Position numbers and translations under genes: made by a program | The notes under the pieces: generated by a model | The model's database searches: none | What the model saw: the letters and a program-made list of their open reading frames with translations, nothing else | Told to the model about the DNA's origin: nothing | DNA from: Novosphingobium marinum | GTDB lineage: Bacteria > Pseudomonadota > Alphaproteobacteria > Sphingomonadales > Sphingomonadaceae | NCBI RefSeq assembly: GCF_013408095.1 | Contig: NZ_JACBZF010000001.1 | Location: 372,001 to 436,000 of the forward strand | Direction of reading: 5' to 3' | DNA length: 64,000 bases | Part shown: one piece after another, positions 1-7,711 of the stretch | Layout of the letters: the number at the start of each line of letters is the position of its first letter | How positions within the stretch are numbered: position 1 is the stretch's first letter

Positions 1-394
1 AGGCGTCCTCGAATTTTTCCGGCTCGAATGCCCGGATGTCGAGGTAGTCGGAATAGCGCACGATCTTGCCGTCACGTGCCTGCAACGCGCCCATGATCTT
101 CACGCTGTGCCGCTCAGGGCCCTCGCCCCAGAGGTGATCGATGCGCTCGGTCAGCACCGTATCGCCCTCGGACATGATGTTGATCATTTCCACCCGTCCG
201 TAAGGCATGTTTGTGATATCGTTGTACTTGCGCAGATGCTCCATGATCGCCGGCTTGCCTGCCACGTCCGGCATGCCGGTGTTCTGCCACACCGCATCCT
301 CGGCAATCCATTTTTCGAAAGAGCCGACGAACCCGGTCTCCCAGTCGGAGAAAAAGGCCTCGACGACCTGTCGTGCAGTCAATTGCGACATCAT
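1..394 (-). CDS. Limonene-1,2-epoxide hydrolase-fold protein (C-terminus cut by window edge)
   Basis: The frame runs off the left edge, so the C-terminus is missing. About 130 residues are visible and match the small single-domain limonene-1,2-epoxide hydrolase (LEH) family, a cone-shaped NTF2-like fold that opens epoxides with water in one step. Counting from the second of two adjacent Met codons (391), the R-x-D pair is R83/D85 (TERIDHL) and the third catalytic Asp is D115 (YSDYLD). The water-positioning Asn is N37, but the usual Tyr two residues before it is Trp (W35). A GAGGAG ribosome site lies just before the tandem ATG codons at 394 and 391. It is the last visible gene of a minus-strand run with the epoxide hydrolase, a Rieske oxygenase and a second LEH-like gene. 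A SnoaL-type role without hydrolase activity is possible because of the Tyr to Trp change. Confidence 0.82.
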   Translation of the reverse strand, partial: MMSQLTARQVVEAFFSDWETGFVGSFEKWIAEDAVWQNTGMPDVAGKPAIMEHLRKYNDITNMPYGRVEMINIMSEGDTVLTERIDHLWGEGPERHSVKIMGALQARDGKIVRYSDYLDIRAFEPEKFEDA

Positions 395-466
395 CCATCT
401 CCTCTTCAAAACATGTATCGCACTCTTCGATGCATCGCATCCGGTTGTTGCAGGCCGCACGTCGGC

Positions 467-1642
467 TCAGCGCATCCTTGCGAAGCAGGTCCTCAATTCG
501 TTGACGAACAACTCCGGCTGTTCGAATGCGGCGAAATGCCCTCCACGATCGGGCTCGTTCCAGTAGACGATGTTCGAGAACACGCTTTCTGCCCACTTGC
601 GCGGTGCCTGGATAATCTCTTTCGGGAAAATGCTCAGGCCGACGGGCAGATCGACCGTGATGGGCCGGAAACTCCCCATGCTCTCGAAGTAGAGGCGGGC
701 AGACGATGCGCCCGTGTTCGTCAGCCAGTACAGAGTTATGTTGTCCAGCATCCGGTCGCGCGAAAAGATGGTTTCGGGATCGCCGTTGCAATCGCTCCAC
801 CGCTGGAATTTCTCGTAGATCCACGCGGCCTGGCCAGCCGGTGCATCGGCCAGCAGGTAACCCAGGGTCTGGGGCCTCGTCGCCTGCAGTCGCGCATAAG
901 CCGACTCGACATTCTGGAAGTGATCCAGCTTCTCGACCGCCTTTACCTCGTCGGGGTCGAGCTCCTCGTCGAGTGTCGCCGGTCTTGCCGATAGCATGTT
1001 TAGGTGGATGCCCAGAAGGCCATCGGGGGCCAGCCGGCCGAGCTGGATGGTGACAGCCGAACCCCAGTCCCCTCCCTGGGCGACGAAACGATCGTAGCCT
1101 AGTCGCGAAACGAGTTCAGCCCACGCCCGCGCGATACGTTCCACGCCCCAGCCCGCTTCTGCAGGCCTGCCGGAGAAACCGTAGCCAGGTAGCGAGGGGA
1201 TGATGAGGTGGAAGGCCTCGTTCGCCGATCCCCCGTGACTTTCGGGATCAGTCAGGGGCTCGATGACATCGAGGAATTCGAGGATAGATCCCGGCCATCC
1301 GTGCGTCAGGACCAGAGGCAACGCGTTTTCGTGACGCGACCTGACGTGCATGAAATGAACATCGAGGCCGTCGATCGTCGTGCGGTACTGACCGTGGCGA
1401 TTGAGCAGGTCCTCGCATGCTCGCCAGTCGTACCCGTCCCGCCAGTAGGCGACGAGGTCCTTCATCCGGGAAAGGGGGACGCCCTGCACCCAGCCATCCA
1501 CCGTTTCGTCCTCGGGGAAGCGCGTGCGGTCCAGCCTTTCGCGCAGGTCGTCGAGGTCGGCCTGCGGCACCGCGATCTGATAGGGTTCTATTCTGGACAA
1601 GTGGAACTCCGACAGGGCCGGCGCGATCTTGCGCCGGCGCAC
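467..1642 (-). CDS. Alpha/beta-hydrolase-fold epoxide hydrolase (EHN domain, microsomal/juvenile-hormone type)
   Basis: The N-terminal ~110 residues match the epoxide hydrolase N-terminal (EHN) domain and the remainder is an alpha/beta-hydrolase fold. The oxyanion segment HGWPG is at 114-118, the nucleophile Asp is D192 in QGGDWGSAV, a candidate charge-relay acid is E342, and the catalytic His is H369 in GGHFAAFE. Members hydrolyse epoxides to vicinal diols through an Asp ester, so this enzyme duplicates the chemistry of the two LEH-fold neighbours with a different fold. It is on the same strand as the upstream Rieske oxygenase (gap 108 nt). The start is uncertain: the open frame begins at GTG 1642, but TTG at 1600 has GGAG six bases upstream and begins right where EHN domains usually start. 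Substrate unknown. Confidence 0.88.
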   Translation of the reverse strand: MRRRKIAPALSEFHLSRIEPYQIAVPQADLDDLRERLDRTRFPEDETVDGWVQGVPLSRMKDLVAYWRDGYDWRACEDLLNRHGQYRTTIDGLDVHFMHVRSRHENALPLVLTHGWPGSILEFLDVIEPLTDPESHGGSANEAFHLIIPSLPGYGFSGRPAEAGWGVERIARAWAELVSRLGYDRFVAQGGDWGSAVTIQLGRLAPDGLLGIHLNMLSARPATLDEELDPDEVKAVEKLDHFQNVESAYARLQATRPQTLGYLLADAPAGQAAWIYEKFQRWSDCNGDPETIFSRDRMLDNITLYWLTNTGASSARLYFESMGSFRPITVDLPVGLSIFPKEIIQAPRKWAESVFSNIVYWNEPDRGGHFAAFEQPELFVNELRTCFARMR

Positions 1643-1750
1643 TATCGGCCAACCAGGCCAGCAGGTCCAGTCGTATGCTAGCGAATTTTCGTTCGCGGAT
1701 TCGGAGGCCGCAGGAAACGCGCTTGCGTGTCGGCGCGCGCGGTGAAACCG

Positions 1751-3145
1751 TTACGCGAGACGCTCCTCCAGTACCTGATGGAAGAAGCGGATGCGGCTTT
1801 CCTGATAGCGCCCCAGCGTCACACCGGGCACATCCTCGGGCCATTGCTTCATGCCTTGCTGCACCATCGGCATGTTGAAGTCGTCCTGATCGAAGATTTC
1901 GCCCATCGCGCCGATGTGCGGCTCGAAGGGATCGTCGGGTCCGAGTTCGATGATCGCCGGAGCGGCAGGGGTCGGGGCGCCATCGGGCAAGCGCACGAGC
2001 ATCCACGCGTCCATGTAGCACGTATCGGCCGAGTCCTGATCGGGCCGGAACGTGTACGTCAGCGGCAGGCCCTCGCCAAGCCACGGGCAGAAGTTCGGGA
2101 ACAGCCAGTACTGGATGGAATCGAGCACCATTGCATCGGACAGCGCCGAGTAATCCGCGCCGGTCATCTCGGCGAGTTTTTCGCGGCGCCACTCGGCAAG
2201 GCTCGCCCGGTCGGTGATGTTCTCGGGCAGGGGCGGGAGTTCGTCCATGCGCAGGCCGTTGAGCAAGGCCCACTGCACCTCGAGCGCTTCCTTCGTCGAG
2301 CCGTTCCGGGCGTGATGGCTCGGCACGGCGGTCGGCGTGATCGAGCGGCTGTAGGCCGCATCGCCCTCCTGCCATACGTCGTATTGCGTGCCGTGCTCGC
2401 TCACCGAGGGCAGCGCCTGCGGGTGGGTCATGGCGAGGTGGTAGGCTTCGAGGAAGGCCTCCATCGCGACTTTCCAGTTAGAGCGGATCGTCTTGCGGAC
2501 GTGCCAGAGCGTGAAGCGCCGGTCGAGCGGCCAGTCGGCGAAATGCATGTCGATGCCGCCAAGGTGATCGGCCAGCGAACCGGCATCTCGGTCGGGGTTG
2601 ATGAAAACGAAGCCGTTCCAGCGGCCAACCCTCGCTTCGCGCAGGTCGTGGCTGCCGTCCTGGACGGTAGGAAAGTCCCACTTGCCGGGAAATCCCTTCA
2701 GCGAACCGTCGATGCTCCACGTCCAGGCGTGATACGGACAGCGAAAGGATTCCGCTCCCTTGCCGCTGCAGTCGACCAGTTCGCGACCGCGGTGGAGGCA
2801 GACATTGCGGAAGGCCTTGATTTCCTCGGGCGCGGTCCGCACCACGACGAACGACAAGCCCGCGATCCGGTAGACGAGGTGGTCGCCGACATCGGGAATC
2901 TCCTCCTCGCGGCAGGCGACCTGCCAGGTCTTCTTCCAGACCTTTTCGACTTCGCGCCGGTGGTAGTCGTGCGAGGTGTAGCGCTGCGCGGGGATCGGCT
3001 CGTCGCCGAGAAACGGCGAGTTCTCCTTGCACAGCGATGGTTCGACGGTGTGACTGTCAGCCTCGGCGAGCGCGCGCCAGGTAGGGGAAAGGTCCGTACC
3101 GAAACCCTTGAGATAGTCTTGTTCGCGTTCGACCTTGGTTGCCAT
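1751..3145 (-). CDS. Rieske non-heme iron oxygenase, alpha subunit (copy 1)
   Basis: A 464-residue aromatic-ring-hydroxylating-type oxygenase alpha subunit. The Rieske [2Fe-2S] site is C116-x-H118 with C136-x2-H139. The mononuclear iron His ligands are H236 and H241 in EAYHLAMTH, and the third ligand is probably an Asp in FDQDDFNMP near residue 435. The bridging carboxylate three residues before H236 is Glu (E233), not the Asp of naphthalene dioxygenase. No beta-subunit gene is nearby, so an alpha-only trimer is likely. Electrons probably come from the Rieske ferredoxin at 15945-16292. ATG 3145 is followed by a normal N-terminus, and a GAGGAG-like site precedes it. A TTGAC-N4-GTCAA palindrome lies about 52 bases upstream, suggesting its own regulated promoter. 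Substrate not predictable. Confidence 0.9.
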   Translation of the reverse strand: MATKVEREQDYLKGFGTDLSPTWRALAEADSHTVEPSLCKENSPFLGDEPIPAQRYTSHDYHRREVEKVWKKTWQVACREEEIPDVGDHLVYRIAGLSFVVVRTAPEEIKAFRNVCLHRGRELVDCSGKGAESFRCPYHAWTWSIDGSLKGFPGKWDFPTVQDGSHDLREARVGRWNGFVFINPDRDAGSLADHLGGIDMHFADWPLDRRFTLWHVRKTIRSNWKVAMEAFLEAYHLAMTHPQALPSVSEHGTQYDVWQEGDAAYSRSITPTAVPSHHARNGSTKEALEVQWALLNGLRMDELPPLPENITDRASLAEWRREKLAEMTGADYSALSDAMVLDSIQYWLFPNFCPWLGEGLPLTYTFRPDQDSADTCYMDAWMLVRLPDGAPTPAAPAIIELGPDDPFEPHIGAMGEIFDQDDFNMPMVQQGMKQWPEDVPGVTLGRYQESRIRFFHQVLEERLA

Positions 3146-3196
3146 TTTCCGACTCCTCTTTCTCGAGCCAGATTACGGCGCGCCAAAACGCGGCTC

Positions 3197-3212
3197 TTTG
3201 ACGCCGGTCAAA
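3197..3212. promoter_or_regulatory. Palindromic operator candidate TTGAC-N4-GTCAA (copy 1)
   Basis: TTTGACGCCGGTCAAA is a perfect 6-bp inverted repeat with a 4-base centre, placed 52-67 bases upstream of the copy 1 Rieske oxygenase. The same layout (TTGAC, four bases ending in G, GTCAA) recurs at 3752-3767 in front of the divergent second Rieske operon. That recurrence at functionally linked genes is the main support. The binding protein is unknown and no regulator gene is in the window. Confidence 0.5.
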
Positions 3213-3253
3213 TTGATGCGCATGCGTCCCTTTTTCTTGGGGACCTTCCGGTA

Positions 3254-3631
3254 CTATCGAGCGTGTTCGGGTGGAGGAATGTCGTGGGCGAGCTCGCCGG
3301 GATCGAAGTACTCGCGCCATTCGCAGATCAGTCCGTCGCGCAGGCGGAAAATGCCCATCAGCTTTACGGACTTCCACACTCCGTTCATTCTCACGCGATC
3401 GGTACGCTCGTTGATGACCAGATCGCCTTCGCCGATCTGGTTGTGCGTGATCCAGTCCGATTCCTCGACGCCGAGAGACTTCAGGCTTTCCATGACCGCC
3501 TCGCGCCCGTGATACGGTTCCCACGGCATGTTCTGGTAAGCGATATCCTCGGCAAGCAGGCTTTCGATCGTCGTCCAGTCCAGTTCGTTCCATGCATCGA
3601 TGAAGGCAGTGACCACGGCCTTGTTGTCCAT
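3254..3631 (-). CDS. Limonene-1,2-epoxide hydrolase-family protein
   Basis: A 125-residue single-domain protein of the LEH/NTF2-like family. Key LEH positions are present: Y32 and N34 (AYQNMP), R76-x-D78 (NERTDRV). At the third catalytic position the family motif WRDYFD reads WREYFD, so the expected Asp is Glu (E107). The reaction would be direct hydrolysis of an epoxide to a diol. The start at 3631 is chosen over an in-frame codon further upstream because GAGGGAGAG lies just before this ATG and the homologous N-terminus begins here. It is the first gene of the minus-strand run leading into the Rieske oxygenase at 1751-3145 (108-nt gap) and is divergent from the Rieske pair at 3829. A binding or isomerase function cannot be excluded. 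Confidence 0.85.
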   Translation of the reverse strand: MDNKAVVTAFIDAWNELDWTTIESLLAEDIAYQNMPWEPYHGREAVMESLKSLGVEESDWITHNQIGEGDLVINERTDRVRMNGVWKSVKLMGIFRLRDGLICEWREYFDPGELAHDIPPPEHAR

Positions 3632-3751
3632 CTTGCTCTCTCCCTCGCAACAGTTCGCCCGCAGTATAGCAGGGCAGCAGACACGGCCAGACAGGACCGC
3701 GTCAGGCCGCAATTTGAAGGCGCCGGCGGTCGCAGAGGAATCTTCTTGTAA

Positions 3752-3767
3752 GTTGACCTTGGTCAAC
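3752..3767. promoter_or_regulatory. Palindromic operator candidate TTGAC-N4-GTCAA (copy 2)
   Basis: GTTGACCTTGGTCAAC is a 7-bp perfect inverted repeat around a 2-base centre, in the 197-bp divergent region between the LEH-like gene and the second Rieske operon. It is 62 bases upstream of the GTG start at 3829. It shares the TTGAC-N4-GTCAA layout with the site at 3197-3212, so one regulator may control both directions. Confidence 0.55.
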
Positions 3768-3828
3768 AACCGCCGGTCGGACCGGTCCTATCGATACCGG
3801 GCATTATCTCACCGAGAGGAGACGTTCA

Positions 3829-5229
3829 GTGGCCGAAGACGATCCGCGCGGGAAGTTCACCGTGTCGCGCTGCCCCGGGCCGGGCTGGGAAGATATCCTG
3901 AAGGACGACGACATCGCGCCGCCGCCGTTCATGTCCGAGGATCGGTATCGCTACCTCGGCTCCGAGGCGATCGACGCCGCGCGCTACTACGATCCCGAAT
4001 TCTTCAAGCTGGAATGCGAGAAGATGTGGCCGAACGTCTGGCAGTTCGTTGCGCGCGAAGAGGACATGCCCGAGCCGGGTGATTACGTTACGTATGACAA
4101 TGCCGGGCGCTCGTTTCTCGTGGTGCGGCAGGACGACGGTTCGGTCCGCGCGTTCCACAACGTCTGCCTTCACCGGGGGCGCAAGCTCAAGACCGACAGC
4201 GGCAGCGCCGACCAGTTCGTCTGCCCGTTCCACGGCTTTGCCTGGAACAAGGACGGAGCGCTCAAGAACATTCCGTGCCGCTGGGACTTCGGGCACCTGA
4301 CCGACGAGAAGATGCAGCTTCCCGAAGCCACCGTGGCGCAGTGGGGGGGCTACATCTTCCTGCGCGAGAACCCGGAAGGTCCCTCGATCGAGGAATGGCT
4401 CGATCCGCTGCCCGAATTCTTCACCGAATGGCGTCACGAGGACTGCGCGACCGTCGCGTGGGTCGGCAAGGTGGTGAACGCCAACTGGAAGATCGTGATG
4501 GAAGCTTTCATGGAAAGCTACCACGCCTACGTCACGCATCCGCAGCTCATGCCGTTCACCGGCGACGCGAACGCCGCATACCATGTGCTCGGCGACAATG
4601 TGAACGTGAACTACACGCCGTTCGGGACGATGTCCCCGCACGTACAGAACAGCCAGCTGCCGCAGCAATGGATCGTCGACGAATTCGTCAAGTACAATGG
4701 CCGCTCCGCCGACAATTACGATCCCGAAAAGGACGAGATGAACCTGCAGGTGCCCGACGGCCTCACTGCCCGGCAGGCACTTGGGCAGGCGATGCGCGAT
4801 TCCTCGGCGCGGGCATTCGGCGGCGATTACAGCGGGGTCTCGGAATCCGAGCTGCTCGACGCGCTCGTCTACAACGTGTTCCCCAACTTCGCGCCTTGGG
4901 GCGGCTTCATGCCCAACATCGTCTATCGCTGGCGGCCGTGGCCCGACCAGGACCGCTGCCTGATGGAAGTGCGCGTCATCGCGCGCGTGCCCGAAGGCCA
5001 ACCGCGCCCGACCGGTGTCGAAATGCATCTCCTGTCCGATGACGAATGCTGGTCCGACGCGCCCGAACTGGGCGTTCTCGGCGGCGTGGTCGATCAGGAC
5101 ATGGAGAACATGGAACTGACCCATCAGGGGCTGCAGGCCTCGAAGAACCAGCGCGTCGAACTCGGCGACTACCAGGAAGTGCGCATCCGCCACTTTCACC
5201 AGGCGCTCGACCGCTATGTGAAGGACTGA
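3829..5229 (+). CDS. Rieske non-heme iron oxygenase, alpha subunit (copy 2)
   Basis: A 466-residue oxygenase alpha subunit, clearly related to copy 1. The Rieske cluster ligands are C113-x-H115 and C132-x2-H135. Mononuclear iron ligands are H232 and H237 (ESYHAYVTH), with a Glu (E229) at the bridging position and a late acidic segment (VVDQDMENM) supplying the third ligand. GTG 3829 is chosen because AGAGGAGA lies seven to ten bases upstream. Four bases separate it from the next Rieske gene, so the two are co-transcribed and may act in sequence or together. There is no beta subunit and no reductase. The substrate is unknown; clustering with epoxide hydrolases and TonB receptors points to uptake and oxidation of a hydrophobic cyclic compound. 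Confidence 0.9.
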   Translation: MAEDDPRGKFTVSRCPGPGWEDILKDDDIAPPPFMSEDRYRYLGSEAIDAARYYDPEFFKLECEKMWPNVWQFVAREEDMPEPGDYVTYDNAGRSFLVVRQDDGSVRAFHNVCLHRGRKLKTDSGSADQFVCPFHGFAWNKDGALKNIPCRWDFGHLTDEKMQLPEATVAQWGGYIFLRENPEGPSIEEWLDPLPEFFTEWRHEDCATVAWVGKVVNANWKIVMEAFMESYHAYVTHPQLMPFTGDANAAYHVLGDNVNVNYTPFGTMSPHVQNSQLPQQWIVDEFVKYNGRSADNYDPEKDEMNLQVPDGLTARQALGQAMRDSSARAFGGDYSGVSESELLDALVYNVFPNFAPWGGFMPNIVYRWRPWPDQDRCLMEVRVIARVPEGQPRPTGVEMHLLSDDECWSDAPELGVLGGVVDQDMENMELTHQGLQASKNQRVELGDYQEVRIRHFHQALDRYVKD

Positions 5230-5233
5230 GACC

Positions 5234-6418
5234 ATGACCGAACTTTTCAAGAAGTACGGCGACATCGCCGAACGCGTGATGCATTTCGTCGAGACCAGGA
5301 CGACCGACCAGGCACCGGACATCATGCGCGTGCCGGTTTCGAACTACCTCGATCCGGATCGCTGGCAGCGCGAGAAGGACCGCGTCTTCAAGCGGCTTCC
5401 CCTGATGCTGGCGCTCAGTGTCGAACTGCCCGAGCCGAACGACTACAAGGCATCGCAGGTGATGGACATGCCCGTGCTCATCACGCGCGGAAAGGACGGC
5501 AAGGCGCGCGCATTCCTCAACGTGTGCAAGCATCGCGCCGCGCATCTCGCGCCCGACGGCAAGGGCAACTGTTCGCGCTTCGCATGCCCCTACCACGGCT
5601 GGACCTACGCCAACGACGGCAAGCTGATCGGTATCGCCGAAGGCAGCACGTTCGGTGAGGTCGATCGCTCGACCCTGCACATGACCGAGCTGCCCTGCGA
5701 CGAGGCGGCGGGCATGATCTTCGTGATCCTGACGCCGGGCCTCGACATCGACGCCAGGGCGTGGATGGGCGGCATGTATGAGGATTTCGCGGCGCTGGGC
5801 CTCGAGAACTGGTACTATCACAAGTCGCGCGAGATGCGCGGTGCCAACTGGAAGGTCGCCTACGACGGATACCTCGAAGGCTATCACTTCCAGGCCGCGC
5901 ACACGAATACGGTTGCCCCGCGCTCGCCTTCGAACCGGGCGCACTACGAAGGGTTCGGCCCTCATATCCGGCTCGCGTTCCCGCAGATTTCGATCACGCA
6001 ACTGAAGGATTTGCCGCGCGAGGAGTGGGGCGGCCACGAGAACGACGGGTACGACTTCATCCGGATGCTGTTCCCGAACTTCGCGTTCTTCCTTGCGCCG
6101 GAGATGTGCCAGTTCGCGCAGCTCTTTCCGGGCGATGCTCCGGACAGGAACGTGACGGTCATGAACTACATCTTTCCCAGGAAGCCGGAGACCGACGAGG
6201 ATCTCCAGCGCCTCGACGAAATGTGCGACTTCTTCTTCAATGTGGTGGAGGAGGAAGACTACATGCTCGGGCTGCAGGTGCAGAACGGCCTGGAGTCGGG
6301 AGCGATGACCCACCAGACCTTCGGTCGCAACGAACCGGGCAACCAGTTCTTCCACAAGTGGCTGGACTACTACCTCGACGAAACCGGCGAGACTCCGAAA
6401 CCCGTCATGAAAGGGTAG
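5234..6418 (+). CDS. Rieske non-heme iron oxygenase, alpha subunit (copy 3, shorter and divergent)
   Basis: A 394-residue Rieske oxygenase alpha subunit from a different subgroup than its two neighbours. Rieske ligands are C98-x-H100 and C118-x2-H121. The iron-binding helix is EGYHFQAAH (E215, H218, H223), and the C-terminal acidic run VVEEEDYML probably carries the third ligand. It starts four bases after the stop of copy 2, so the pair forms an operon. The N-terminus has an extra ~35 residues before the Rieske domain. The reaction could be hydroxylation, dioxygenation or O/N-demethylation; sequence alone does not decide. Its transcript probably ends at the hairpin at 6442-6469. Confidence 0.9.
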   Translation: MTELFKKYGDIAERVMHFVETRTTDQAPDIMRVPVSNYLDPDRWQREKDRVFKRLPLMLALSVELPEPNDYKASQVMDMPVLITRGKDGKARAFLNVCKHRAAHLAPDGKGNCSRFACPYHGWTYANDGKLIGIAEGSTFGEVDRSTLHMTELPCDEAAGMIFVILTPGLDIDARAWMGGMYEDFAALGLENWYYHKSREMRGANWKVAYDGYLEGYHFQAAHTNTVAPRSPSNRAHYEGFGPHIRLAFPQISITQLKDLPREEWGGHENDGYDFIRMLFPNFAFFLAPEMCQFAQLFPGDAPDRNVTVMNYIFPRKPETDEDLQRLDEMCDFFFNVVEEEDYMLGLQVQNGLESGAMTHQTFGRNEPGNQFFHKWLDYYLDETGETPKPVMKG

Positions 6419-6441
6419 GGTTTCAGCGAGAGCGGCGAAAC

Positions 6442-6469
6442 TGGCGCGGCACCACGGGTTGCCGCGCCA
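6442..6469. terminator. Hairpin between convergent genes, candidate bidirectional terminator
   Basis: TGGCGCGGCA and TGCCGCGCCA form a perfect 10-bp stem with an 8-base loop. Outer AGAGCG/CGCTCT bases can extend it. It lies between the end of the third Rieske gene and the end of the oxidoreductase on the other strand. No long T-run follows, so strength as an intrinsic terminator is uncertain. Confidence 0.5.
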
Positions 6470-6553
6470 TCGCTCTTGTCTCCGGTCCGCCCAGGCGCGC
6501 GGCCGGCAAGGCCGCTTCGTTACCCGCGCACCTGAGGATGGTTGCCCTGCGGT

Positions 6554-7564
6554 CTACGCCACCTTCAGGACGAGCTTGCCGTCCTTGTCGCCGCTGAACA
6601 GGCGCATGAAGGTTTCGTATGCGTTTTCGATGCCCTCGTAGATGTCCTCGTCGATACGCATCCTGCCTTCGGCCATCCACTCGGCAATCTGCGCGCCGCC
6701 TTCGGGGAAGCGGTCGGCATAGTCCATGATCAGGAAACCGTGGATCGTTGCCCGTTGGGTGAGGATGCGCCAGAGGCCCTGCAGCCCGTGCTTCTCGACC
6801 GAGTTGTACTCGCTGATAAGGCCGCACAGGACGACGCGGGCGTAATGCGCCAGGTTCATCACCTCGGCTTCCATTACTTCGCCGCCCACGTTCTCGAACA
6901 CGATGTCGAGCCCGTCGGGAGCAGCCTTCGCTATTTCCTTCGCGAGAGCATGACGGTCCTTGCCGCGATAATCGATCGCGAAATCGAAGCCGTAGTCGTC
7001 GATCAGGCGCTTGCACTTGTCAGGACCGCCCGCGATGCCGATGACCTTGCAACCGTGGATCTTGCCGATCTGGCCGACCACCGAGCCGACTGCTCCCGCG
7101 GCGCCCGACACGCACAGGACTTCGCCTTCCTTCGGCTTGGCCACCTCCATCATGGCGAAATAGGCGGTCAGCGAAACCGCACCCATCGCGGAAAGAAAGC
7201 GGGCCGGGCTGTCGACCATCGTCGGATCGATCTTGGCGGTGAAATGCTCGGGTACGACAGACGAGAATTCCTCGATGCCGTTGAGACCCATGACCCACTG
7301 CCCGACCTCGTAGTCCGGGTTGTCGCTCGCATGCACGACGCCGACGGAGGTCGCGCGCACCGGATCGCCAAGCGGAATGGGCGGCATGTAGCTGGGCGCA
7401 TCGTCCATCCAGCCGCGCTGCGCCGGATCGAGCGAGATGTAGTGATTGCGCATTACGAAGCCCCCGGCAGGCGGGGAAGGCACGTCCTCGGTCACGAGGT
7501 CGAAATCCTCGGGAACGGGATCGCCCTTGGGTCGGCGCTTGAGAAGGAATCTACGGTTCTGCAT
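6554..7564 (-). CDS. NADP-dependent medium-chain oxidoreductase (zinc-free, prostaglandin-reductase/YncB-like), copy 1
   Basis: A 336-residue medium-chain dehydrogenase/reductase of the zinc-free enoyl-reductase type, which reduce alpha,beta-unsaturated carbonyls with NADPH. The nucleotide-binding glycine motif is AAGAVG (155-160) followed by a beta-strand ending IGIAGG. Zinc-ligand cysteines are absent. The N-terminal RRFLLKRRPKGDPVPEDF pattern is typical of the family. ATG 7564 is chosen because GGGAGAG lies six bases upstream. It is divergent from the TonB receptor at 7712 across a 147-bp region. The same arrangement recurs at 11691-15332 with a paralogous enzyme and receptor. It probably reduces an enone intermediate in the pathway. 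Confidence 0.87.
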   Translation of the reverse strand: MQNRRFLLKRRPKGDPVPEDFDLVTEDVPSPPAGGFVMRNHYISLDPAQRGWMDDAPSYMPPIPLGDPVRATSVGVVHASDNPDYEVGQWVMGLNGIEEFSSVVPEHFTAKIDPTMVDSPARFLSAMGAVSLTAYFAMMEVAKPKEGEVLCVSGAAGAVGSVVGQIGKIHGCKVIGIAGGPDKCKRLIDDYGFDFAIDYRGKDRHALAKEIAKAAPDGLDIVFENVGGEVMEAEVMNLAHYARVVLCGLISEYNSVEKHGLQGLWRILTQRATIHGFLIMDYADRFPEGGAQIAEWMAEGRMRIDEDIYEGIENAYETFMRLFSGDKDGKLVLKVA

Positions 7565-7582
7565 TTTACACTCTCCCGACTG

Positions 7583-7626
7583 TTGCGCAGATGTGACCAT
7601 GCTCTGCCAATCGCCGCGACCTGTCA
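7583..7626. promoter_or_regulatory. Shared oxidoreductase/TonB-receptor intergenic element, copy 1
   Basis: Between the divergent oxidoreductase and receptor, TTGCGCA starts the element, a TGCCAAT follows at about +24, and ACCTGTCA ends it at 44 bases. The corresponding region of the second module (12717-12759) has TTGCACA, TGCAAT and ACCTGTCA at almost the same spacing. Conservation between two divergent promoters suggests a common regulator. Confidence 0.45.
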
Positions 7627-7711
7627 AAAGTGGCAGCTAGAGCGGTTTTCCGCGTCCTGTAGGGCGGCGCGGGGCCGAAATTTCGGCAGGTTGTTGCTCA
7701 GGGAGGGGTTT

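Noticed and set aside
1727..3751. Long open frame on the plus strand across the Rieske oxygenase and LEH-like genes (674 codons)
   Set aside because: It is antisense to clearly recognised genes, shows no family motif and results from high-GC codon structure.
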